From positions 1 to 64,000 of the forward strand of contig NZ_BLBG01000005.1 in NCBI RefSeq assembly GCF_009687905.1: 64,000 nucleotides of DNA, written 5' to 3'. The notes under the pieces were generated by a model. That model saw only the letters and a program-made list of their open reading frames with translations. It was not told the origin of the DNA and searched no databases. The translations under genes were made by a program, and so were the position numbers. Position 1 is the first letter of the stretch. Every line of letters starts with the position of its first letter. Source of the DNA: Lacticaseibacillus zhaodongensis (lineage in GTDB: Bacteria; Bacillota; Bacilli; Lactobacillales; Lactobacillaceae). Positions 35,160-42,195 of this stretch are shown here, piece by piece.

Positions 35160-35804
35160 ATGCAAGCTAAGGAATTGGAACTAAAGCAGTTAGTAAACGT
35201 TGCCGAGCAGGATATCCTAGTCTGGAATAACAAGGCCTTTGCACCAACAATCGTTTTAGCTGTCCCTGCTCCGCCAGAATTGCGCCTTAATGGTTGGACC
35301 ACAGTCTTGATGGACGTGTGGCACCGCGTCTATTGCTGCCGCTATCGGGTGGCAACTCTGCTGAACGCGACGTGTGCGGAGAATCAGGATGCCGCATCTG
35401 TATTTGCAGACCGCTTGGCTAAAGTGATTCGGCAAGCATATGGAGATGTTGACGATGGCACCCAAGTTTTTCTGGCTAAGTCTGACCTTTGCTTTGTTGC
35501 GCTCAACACAGATTTGAAGCGAGTGCAGGTGGCAATCAATTTGCGGTATCTAGCCAAGCTGAAATTGCATTCGAAGGCGACTCACCAGCTCAAGGCAGTC
35601 CTGCGTTTCAACACTCATCGTTGTGCGGTTCTTTGTTCCAGTAGCCTAACTGGTGAAAAGATGCAACGGATGCTCAATGCGGCTGGCGTCACGCTTTATA
35701 CCTGCGCCCATGATTTCGGCGGTAGCAAGCGGCCATTACCGTCATATGTGGCAAACGACTATGGGGTCGTGATTCCCGAACTACCAGCAAGCTATTTCGA
35801 CTGA
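35160..35804 (+). CDS. Protein of unknown function next to sigma factor
   Basis: A 214-residue soluble protein that I do not recognise. It has no signal peptide or membrane helix and contains seven cysteines, including a CC pair (VYCCRY) and HRCAVLC. The second half has alternating hydrophobic stretches (VQVAINLRYLAKLKL). AAAGGAG precedes the ATG, 36 bases after the sigma factor stop, so the two probably share a transcript. It could be a partner or anti-sigma factor, or a target of it; neither is shown by sequence. Confidence 0.7.
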   Translation: MQAKELELKQLVNVAEQDILVWNNKAFAPTIVLAVPAPPELRLNGWTTVLMDVWHRVYCCRYRVATLLNATCAENQDAASVFADRLAKVIRQAYGDVDDGTQVFLAKSDLCFVALNTDLKRVQVAINLRYLAKLKLHSKATHQLKAVLRFNTHRCAVLCSSSLTGEKMQRMLNAAGVTLYTCAHDFGGSKRPLPSYVANDYGVVIPELPASYFD

Positions 35805-35822
35805 CGCCGAGATAAACAAAAA

Positions 35823-35849
35823 CGTCGTTGCCTAAGAATGGCAGCGACG
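35823..35849 (-). terminator. Terminator between convergent genes
   Basis: CGTCGTTGCC pairs with GGCAGCGACG. On the minus strand it ends in TTTTTG, so it chiefly ends the membrane protein gene. Confidence 0.8.
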
Positions 35850-35874
35850 CTACATAATGAATGATTTAGTTTAG

Positions 35875-37761
35875 TTAAGCTTCTGCAGAATGGCGCCCGG
35901 CTTGATTCCGCCGCTGCCAAACCCGCAATAATAATAGTAGGATTAGCGCTAGCAGCCACGCAATGAGTGACAGGCCGATCAGAACACGGGTGATTGCGCG
36001 CGGAACGTAATGCAAGCTAATCACGTTCTTGCCGGCGCGTTGCCGGACCTGAATCGTGCCGATGATACTGCGCTTAGCAAGTGTTGGCTGTTGCGGCAGG
36101 CGCTTGCCATTCAGAACGACTTGGGTGCGCGTGTACATCACTAACGGTAGTTTGACCATTCCGGTGTGCTTGGCCGTCCACTTCATTGTTGTGCCAGTGC
36201 CATCCGCGTACTTATCAGCATGCAGGCTCGGGATTACGACCAGTTTCCGGTATAACGGGTCGGTTCCGTTCTTGGTACCGGCAGAAGTTTGCTTGTCAGC
36301 ATAGTTGCTGACCATAGCACCGCCTTCACCGTTCTTATTAATAGGAGTAATGGGGATGGTTTGCTGCGCGTAAACGTGCAAACCGGTGCGGGCTTTGACC
36401 TTTGCGACATCTTTGTCAGGTACCGGTAAGTAGTCGGCTGAAACCTTGTTGATGTCGTTCAGTGGGGCTGCAAGATCACTGGAGGCAAAGTCTTTCTTGA
36501 TGGACCGCATGTCCTTCGCATTCAGCACGACCCCGGTTGGATCAGCGAGTACTTGCGGGCGCTGCCAGGTATCAGCCAGTTGTTGCATGTCGCCAACCGT
36601 TTGCAGGGCTAGCAGCGCCACCAGCACTGCGGCAATCGTACTGGTCATGGTGCGCACGCGGCCCATATTCCACTGAAACTGGGATGCGGAGATTGCGGCA
36701 GCTGCAAGCAACAGGGCTGTCGCCACCGGTCGGAAGCGGCTTGGAAACTGCAAGTAACTGGCGAGGACCGGGTGCGCTGTAATCAGCTTCGTCCACGGGA
36801 AGACGTTTGAACTGAGCAGGAGAAACGCGGCCCCAGTTCCCGTCAGCATGACATCCAGTACGGTCCGCTTTTGCTTGAAACAACAGTAGGCAATTTGACC
36901 AATGAACAAGACCGAGAAGACCAAGCCGAGTTCGGCGGCGGCCCCGACCCCGTATTCCGTGAAGGAAACAGTTGTGGCATCGTAGGAGGACGCAATCGGC
37001 GCGAACGGTGCAACTAGGTGATTGCTACCGTAGACATCGAGCATTCCGCCCCAGACGTTGGCCGTCAGAAGTAGGCATAACAGCGCGGCCACAAGCACGT
37101 GCAGTGTGAACGCGGCGCGCTCCTTGCTGCGCCAGAAGCCATAAACAGCGAAGGGGATGATGGCCAGGAGGGTGATGGCTGCGGACAAGAGGTGGGTCTC
37201 AACAATCACGGCAACCGCGATGGCGAAGCCAAGCGTGTTGAAACGCCCCCGGCCGGAAATCATGCGCACGCCGTAAATAAGGACGTAGGGTAGCAGTGCG
37301 GCCCCCCAGGCAGTGAACTGCTGCGTGCTGAGCCAGGATGGTACCGCCCCGCCGGCTATGTAAAGTAATGCGGCTGCTGTCGACCAGCGGCGGGTGGCCC
37401 CACTGACGTTGGCGAGACGATACATCCCATAGCCAGCTGTAATTTCTAGAATTAGCCCCAGTAGGATCTCGAAGCGTAGCCAACTGCCGGCTAGTAATAG
37501 AACGAGCCCGGCTAGGTAGGCGAAGTAGGGCCCGTACAGTGCGTTGACGATGCGGGCACTGTGGTTGAAGCTGTAGTTCATCTGGAAATAGCTGAAGTGG
37601 TGCTCTTTGATTTGCATTGCTGCATCGTAGAAACGGTTTAGATGGAACATCCCATCAACACCGACCACCACATTGTGGGCAAACAATTGCGGCAAAATCA
37701 GACAAACCGCCATGATAATAATCAAAACAATATGTAAGTGCTTATGTACATAAGATTTCAT
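35875..37761 (-). CDS. Large polytopic membrane protein (PTPS-related/GT-C-like)
   Basis: A 628-residue integral membrane protein with ten or more helices. An early external loop carries VVGVDGMFHLNRFYDA, similar to the DxxxH loops of GT-C glycosyltransferases. A soluble extracellular part (about residues 400-570) follows, then a last helix and a basic tail. It resembles the 6-pyruvoyl-tetrahydropterin-synthase-related membrane proteins annotated in lactobacilli. A role in attaching sugars to surface polymers is possible but unproven. GGAG lies 10 bases before the ATG. Confidence 0.72.
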   Translation of the reverse strand: MKSYVHKHLHIVLIIIMAVCLILPQLFAHNVVVGVDGMFHLNRFYDAAMQIKEHHFSYFQMNYSFNHSARIVNALYGPYFAYLAGLVLLLAGSWLRFEILLGLILEITAGYGMYRLANVSGATRRWSTAAALLYIAGGAVPSWLSTQQFTAWGAALLPYVLIYGVRMISGRGRFNTLGFAIAVAVIVETHLLSAAITLLAIIPFAVYGFWRSKERAAFTLHVLVAALLCLLLTANVWGGMLDVYGSNHLVAPFAPIASSYDATTVSFTEYGVGAAAELGLVFSVLFIGQIAYCCFKQKRTVLDVMLTGTGAAFLLLSSNVFPWTKLITAHPVLASYLQFPSRFRPVATALLLAAAAISASQFQWNMGRVRTMTSTIAAVLVALLALQTVGDMQQLADTWQRPQVLADPTGVVLNAKDMRSIKKDFASSDLAAPLNDINKVSADYLPVPDKDVAKVKARTGLHVYAQQTIPITPINKNGEGGAMVSNYADKQTSAGTKNGTDPLYRKLVVIPSLHADKYADGTGTTMKWTAKHTGMVKLPLVMYTRTQVVLNGKRLPQQPTLAKRSIIGTIQVRQRAGKNVISLHYVPRAITRVLIGLSLIAWLLALILLLLLRVWQRRNQAGRHSAEA

Positions 37762-38289
37762 CGTTTATTAGCTCCATTTAGAATAGGTTCATGCATATTC
37801 TGTGTTTGTGGTGCATAACAACTACCAGCAGTGGTAGTGCCCGCTCTAAACACAGTTTACACCAAAGTCTGTGTCGCTAGAAAACATCCGGTCGCCTTGC
37901 TAATGACGGCGCTGCTACCGTACTAACTTATCAGCACAAGCTTGGTTGTGGTTGCTGTAGGAGCTGAAGTGCGAACAAGCAGCACAAATGGAATGCGGCC
38001 TGTGATGGGGGCAACTTGAACCGCAGCGGGTGCCGTATCAGCACCTCCGAGGATATAATAATCGTAATAAATGAACGAAAATTAATGCCAAAATCGGGGA
38101 AAATTATACTTTTTTCGCAAAGGCTTTGTAATATTCGGGTACGAATCTGCAACGTAAGCAAAGCTTAAACATCTATAAAGCTAGGCATACCGCGGTCTTG
38201 CATGAAATAATGCCTGAAACGCAGTGAGACCGGCTATTTTACGTTAATTACACTTTACGGGGGTGCTTTCTTTTATTGACTAAACCGCC
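37762..38289. other. Intergenic region between membrane protein and SLAP gene
   Basis: No gene supported. Hairpins are present: CTACCA-GCAG-TGGTAG near 37830, and CGGTCT / AGACCG (38193-38232) enclosing GCAT/ATGC and followed by CTATTTT, which may be a weak terminator. Confidence 0.3.
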
Positions 38290-38560
38290 TATAATGAATG
38301 GTGTTCAGAGGACGTAGCGAGTGCATCGGCGTCACTATCATGGGAGCGAGTCGTCCAGGGATTTCGACTTGTTGGTAGTGATTCTCACCACTTGCCGCCG
38401 ATGCGGTGGTGGTACTTCTGCCCCTCTTGAACGACAGCAATTATCCTTGGCGGGGGAAGCGATCCACAAAAGGCTGGGTCGTTCGCCAGACACTGATTGC
38501 TAGATGTTCATGTCGTTCGTTACTTATAAAACTTACATTTAATCGAGGAGTGAATCTTCA
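38290..38560 (+). promoter_or_regulatory. Promoter -10 and long structured leader of the SLAP gene
   Basis: TATAAT (38290-38295) is the only good -10, giving a leader of about 260 bases. Nested pairs: GCATCGGCG (38323-38331) with CGCCGATGC (38396-38404); TCACTATCA (38332-38340) with TGGTAGTGA (38373-38381); GAGTCG with CGACTT (38348, 38365). A second domain pairs GAACGAC (38429-38435) with GTCGTTC (38478-38484). CCGCCGATGCGG can form a competing hairpin. GAGGAG lies before the ATG. Confidence 0.6.
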
Positions 38561-39814
38561 ATGAAGAATTTCAAACACAGTTTTAAGTCAAACAACAAGA
38601 TGAAGCTTGCTACGGTTGCTGCTTCAGCAATCATGCTCGCACCTGTTGCTATGACTTCAGTTTCTACTTTCGCTGATTTCCAGAATGGTAACACTCTGTA
38701 CCCTGAATACAACATCGTTTTGAACACTGTTTCTGGCAACAACCAGAACGGTACTAACGGTGACGCTCAGTCTTCAGGTCTTGGTGCTACGATTGGTTTC
38801 GACACTTCTGATGTTACATCAGCAATGAACACTCTTAGCCAGATTCCTACCAGCACATCTACTACCAGTGCAAGCACCTACACAACAGTTCACCTCAACC
38901 TTGTTGCTGAAGGCAAGACTCTGTCAGATGCTGCTACAAAGGCTCAGACCGACTTCAACCACGTTTACAAGCAGTTGAGCGAAACCAACCAGAAGGGCTA
39001 CGCTGCTGACGCTAAGGTTGTTAACGACAAGCTTACCAGCGTTCAGAACGATTTGAAGACAGCTGACACAAACCTGTTCAAGGCTACTCAGACTGCTAAC
39101 ACCAACGCTTCATACGCTGCTGCTCACCCAACTGACCAGACGGCTCAGGCAAAGGCTGCTGATTCACAGGCACAGTTTGACAGTGCTGTTTCTGCATACA
39201 AGGCAGCTGCTGCAAACTTCTCAACCTGGACTTCAGCTGTAAACAGCCTTGTTAACACATTTGCTCGCAAGACTGACAACGGTGCTGTTGCCGAAGCTGC
39301 TCGCGCAGCTCTCGATGCTATGAACAACATGCCTGCAGGTGCTGCTAAGAACGCTGTTTCTGCAAAGATCAACGCTGCTCAGGGTGCTTACTACCGTGCA
39401 ACACGCACTAACTTCGGTGCACCTTCAGTTTCCGCTGCTGCTATCGACAAGGCCGCTGCTGTTGCAGTTAAGGCTTTGAACGATGCTGCTGGTATGGCAT
39501 TTACCAACGGCGGTATCAAGGGCAGCAGCCAGGTAGGTGTTGCTAAGATCAACTACCCTGCTGGCTACGGTATCCAGATCTGGACCAAGGACGGTAAGGC
39601 TGTTCGTTACAACTCCAAGGAAGCTGCAACAACCACTGTTAACGGCAAGGCCGTTAAGACTGGTGATGCTAAGAAGCTCCCTGGCCAGAAGAGCTTCAAG
39701 GTCTTCGCAGTTGACGGTCAGAAGACCGTTACTATGAATGGCACAACTTACTACAACCTTGGTGGCGACCAGTACATCGACGCTGCTTACGTAACCTTCA
39801 CCGCTGTTAAGTAA
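38561..39814 (+). CDS. Secreted SLAP-domain protein, likely abundant
   Basis: A 417-residue exported protein: signal peptide ending VSTFA, a helical Ala/Thr/Asn-rich body (about 40-320) and a C-terminal SLAP domain (YPAGYGIQIWTKDG and NLGGDQYIDAAYVTF) for wall binding. Codon use is strongly biased (GCT, AAC, AAG, GGT), unlike the lower-expressed neighbours. With the long structured leader and a strong terminator this points to a major surface or secreted protein. Its signal sequence nearly matches that of 32013-33140. It may be an S-layer-like component, but there is only one SLAP domain and no proof of lattice formation. Confidence 0.88.
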   Translation: MKNFKHSFKSNNKMKLATVAASAIMLAPVAMTSVSTFADFQNGNTLYPEYNIVLNTVSGNNQNGTNGDAQSSGLGATIGFDTSDVTSAMNTLSQIPTSTSTTSASTYTTVHLNLVAEGKTLSDAATKAQTDFNHVYKQLSETNQKGYAADAKVVNDKLTSVQNDLKTADTNLFKATQTANTNASYAAAHPTDQTAQAKAADSQAQFDSAVSAYKAAAANFSTWTSAVNSLVNTFARKTDNGAVAEAARAALDAMNNMPAGAAKNAVSAKINAAQGAYYRATRTNFGAPSVSAAAIDKAAAVAVKALNDAAGMAFTNGGIKGSSQVGVAKINYPAGYGIQIWTKDGKAVRYNSKEAATTTVNGKAVKTGDAKKLPGQKSFKVFAVDGQKTVTMNGTTYYNLGGDQYIDAAYVTFTAVK

Positions 39815-39851
39815 TTAACAGCCTTTGAGGTTCATGTAGTATAGTTAAATG

Positions 39852-39901
39852 AAAAGTGTTCAGTTACGGGGGTCGCTACCCTGTGACTGAACACTTTTTT
39901 A
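39852..39901 (+). terminator. Terminator after SLAP gene
   Basis: AAAAGTGTTCAGT(TAC) pairs with (GTG)ACTGAACACTTTTTT, a stem of 13 or more bp with T6. Confidence 0.92.
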
Positions 39902-39917
39902 TTACATATGATCGGGT

Positions 39918-40133
39918 TTGAGCAGCAATTTTGAAGTTGATCGTGTTAACGGAAGTTCAGCAAAAGGCAGCAATGAAGAGCGCGCTGCTGTCGATAATTT
40001 GAATCGCTTCTCAGAGATTCACGATGATGAACGCGAAGATTCACTTAATGATTCACTTGTAGGTGTAAAGTCGTTAATTAATGAAGTGAAGCGACTAGCA
40101 AACAAGTATTGGCGAGAAGTACAGCCAGATTAA
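39918..40133 (+). CDS. Possible small acidic protein
   Basis: A 71-residue open frame starting with TTG. The translation is hydrophilic and acidic (HDDEREDSLNDS) and ends in a basic-aromatic tail. No ribosome binding site or promoter of note precedes it, and it lies right after a strong terminator. It could be a real small protein, a remnant or noise. Confidence 0.3.
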   Translation: MSSNFEVDRVNGSSAKGSNEERAAVDNLNRFSEIHDDEREDSLNDSLVGVKSLINEVKRLANKYWREVQPD

Positions 40134-40168
40134 GGTTGAACGAGTCGATGCCAGCTGAGCGTAGTATA

Positions 40169-40200
40169 AAAGGCACCTCTCATATTTGGGAGGTGCCTTC
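40169..40200 (-). terminator. Terminator of marR gene
   Basis: AAGGCACCTC / GGGAGGTGCCTT stem of 10-11 bp, with TTTT on the minus strand. Confidence 0.85.
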
Positions 40201-40221
40201 ATATTGTTTGATTGGGTGAAA

Positions 40222-40638
40222 TTAGCTCCGTAACACTTCATTCGCCTGATCGAGAAGCCGGACCAGCTTGTTGAACTTCTTCTTGCCCATCTTGTCGGTC
40301 AGTTTTTGCACGGGTGCGTAGTACTGCTGGCCCAGCACGCCGTCAACAAGTGCCGTGCCACTTTTGCTGAGGGTTAGGGTGAAGCTACGGCCGTCGTGCT
40401 TGCTGTCGATGCGCTGGAGGTAGCCAGCTTCTTGCAAGACGTTGCTGTTCTTCGTGATGAAGGGGCGCGTGACGTGCATGAAGTCGGCGAGCTCGCTGGG
40501 GCGCATGGGTTCGGGGTTACTGGCGATGGTGAACAGCAGGTCCACCTGGGCGTCTGATAGCGGCACGTCAACGGCGCCGCGGATCTGGCGGCTGAACTCA
40601 TCGGCAGTGCGCATGCCGCGGATAATTGATTTCTTCAT
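40222..40638 (-). CDS. MarR family transcriptional regulator
   Basis: A 138-residue winged-helix dimeric repressor. The recognition helix region is RPSELADFMHVTRPFITKNSNVL and the wing follows as DSKHDGRSFTLTLS. The ATG at 40638 lies behind AAGGGGG; the longer frame from 40698 has no such site. It is divergent from an aldo/keto reductase that it probably represses. GTAT-N6-ATAC near 40662 is a possible operator in the shared gap. The inducer is unknown, perhaps a reactive carbonyl or phenolic compound. Confidence 0.87.
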   Translation of the reverse strand: MKKSIIRGMRTADEFSRQIRGAVDVPLSDAQVDLLFTIASNPEPMRPSELADFMHVTRPFITKNSNVLQEAGYLQRIDSKHDGRSFTLTLSKSGTALVDGVLGQQYYAPVQKLTDKMGKKKFNKLVRLLDQANEVLRS

Positions 40639-40809
40639 ATTCCTAATCCCCCTTTTGACATGGTATCGATTAATACTTCCTATAATTCCAGAATACAATC
40701 TTGCGGGGTCCAGAACAAGGATTCCTGCGCGATTTGCCAGAAAGCGTTATGATTAAGGTGATAGAACGTGATTATACTGGGTTATTTTTGATGGAAGAGG
40801 CAAATAAGA

Positions 40810-41703
40810 ATGAGTACTAGCAAGATCGACGCCGCGTGCGCCGGGACTTTTGCATTTGATGATGACATGGTGGTCAACCGCCTTGGGTTCGGAATGATGC
40901 AACTTACCGGACCTGGGTTTTACGGACCATATCCAGAACCAGACGACGCCGAGGCGCTAGTGCGGCAAGCCGCGGTCTGGGGCGTCAACTTCTTCGACAC
41001 CGCTGACTCCTATGGTCCGTGGTATGCCACTCAATACTTAACGCTGGGACTGCAGGGCCTGGCCGATACCAGCAATATTTTTGTGAGCGACAAAATTGGC
41101 TTCAAGCGCGAGGGCCCGGACGAGTGGGTCGTCAACGGCAAGCCGGAGCGGCTCCGTCAGCGTTTCTTGGAGTCACTCGATAAGCAGGGCCGGGACAGTG
41201 CCGACCTCGTCTTCCTGCACCGGATTGATCCGCACTACGCGATGAGCGCCCAGCTCGGCGTTTTCGCGGACCTCAAGAAGGAGGGCAAAATCAAGCACAT
41301 CGGTGTCAGCCAGGCCAACCTCCAGCAGCTTAAGGGTGCCATGGCCTTCACTCAGATTGATGCGGTCCAGAACCTTTACAACGTTGGCCGCCACGCGCGT
41401 GAAGACGACCTGCTGAAGTTCTGTGAGCAGCAGCACATCGCCTTCGTGCCGTGGTTCCCACTCGGCGGCAAGGGCCTTGCGCTCGCTGACAACCCTGATA
41501 TTAAGGCTGTCGCTGCTGCGCATGACGCAACACCAGCGCAGGTCATGATTGCCTGGTTGCTGCAGCGGTCACCAGTGATTCTGCCGATTCCGGGGACTAC
41601 TTCTGAGCAGCACTTGAAGCAGAACATTATGGCTGCGCAGATTAAGCTCAGTGATGCTGAGATGGAGCAGCTGAATGGGGTCGAGAAGAAGATTGGGCGG
41701 TAA
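40810..41703 (+). CDS. Aldo/keto reductase
   Basis: A 297-residue NADP(H)-dependent oxidoreductase with a TIM barrel. The catalytic residues are visible: Asp and Tyr in FFDTADSYG, Lys in FVSDKIGF and His in VFLHRID; the cofactor-binding end is IPGTTSEQHLKQN. Length is normal. GAGG precedes the ATG. It is divergent from marR, a usual arrangement for stress-induced reductases. The substrate cannot be told; members related to YdbC reduce small aldehydes or pyridoxal. Confidence 0.9.
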   Translation: MSTSKIDAACAGTFAFDDDMVVNRLGFGMMQLTGPGFYGPYPEPDDAEALVRQAAVWGVNFFDTADSYGPWYATQYLTLGLQGLADTSNIFVSDKIGFKREGPDEWVVNGKPERLRQRFLESLDKQGRDSADLVFLHRIDPHYAMSAQLGVFADLKKEGKIKHIGVSQANLQQLKGAMAFTQIDAVQNLYNVGRHAREDDLLKFCEQQHIAFVPWFPLGGKGLALADNPDIKAVAAAHDATPAQVMIAWLLQRSPVILPIPGTTSEQHLKQNIMAAQIKLSDAEMEQLNGVEKKIGR

Positions 41704-41740
41704 CGTGGTGTCGCGGTAGTAGATATGATGATAGGTTAGT

Positions 41741-41776
41741 GCAGGCTTCGAACTCGTTGAGTTCGGGGCCTGTTTC
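41741..41776 (+). terminator. Hairpin after aldo/keto reductase
   Basis: GCAGGC.TTCGAACTC pairs with GAGTTCGGGG.CCTGT and is followed by TTTCC; the T run is short, so termination may be partial. Confidence 0.6.
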
Positions 41777-41779
41777 CTG

Positions 41780-41938
41780 CAATACGATGATTTATCGCCC
41801 AGTTGATCTTGGGCAACGTAATTGTGCGAGGAGTCGTCATCATCTGACGAAAGCTCGCACTCACGGCTACAAGTACCGCGCACATCTGATATATATCGAA
41901 GTCATACCTTTCAGTGTTACTAGGTATGGCTTTTTTAT
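41780..41938 (+). ncRNA. Candidate structured small RNA ending in a terminator
   Basis: Three hairpins in a row: GCCCA/TGGGC (41797-41814), GTGCGAG/CTCGCAC enclosing CGTC/GACG (41824-41860) and CGG/CCG (from 41864), then a terminator CATACCT/AGGTATG with GCTTTTTT (41903-41936). No coding frame fits. It may be an independent small RNA or the 3' tail of the reductase transcript; no known family was recognised. Confidence 0.4.
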
Positions 41939-42050
41939 TATGCGTTTTTGCAGGCTTTATGTACGTTATAAGCCCAGACGTCCGATAATTATCTAATAAT
42001 TCGGTTAAAACGGGTAACTATAGTCCCAAAGTGCGGTATTTTAGACGAGT

Positions 42051-42073
42051 TGTTAACATTGTTAACGTTGTAA
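42051..42073 (+). promoter_or_regulatory. Repeated GTTAAC boxes and cre-like site before PRD regulator
   Basis: TGTTAACATTGTTAACGTTG holds two GTTAAC palindromes 10 bases apart. TGTTAACGTTGTAA (42060-42073) is one base short of the cre consensus. It lies 120 bases before the regulator gene and may bind CcpA or the regulator itself. From 41939 to 42050 and from 42074 to 42195 I saw nothing firm. Confidence 0.3.
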
Positions 42074-42195
42074 ATCAACGGTTGAATACTAAAAAAATGA
42101 TTGTTGTAAGCGCTGCACTTTTTAGCGCAAAGTCTTTTCTGTTATAACGAGAACCCGGCATTTATTATAAGGATGAGTAAGGGAGTCGACATGCG

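Noticed and set aside
35160-35804. The gene after the sigma factor considered as ComK
   Set aside because: Beyond being next to a competence-type sigma factor and of similar size, I see no shared motifs with ComK.
40655-40686. TTGACA and TATAAT before the aldo/keto reductase considered as its promoter
   Set aside because: The spacer is 20 bases, too long for efficient sigma-70 use, and the pair lies over 120 bases upstream of the gene.
42105-42117. TGTAAGCGCTGCA considered as a cre site
   Set aside because: It fits only if the consensus is shortened; the standard 14-base form has several mismatches.
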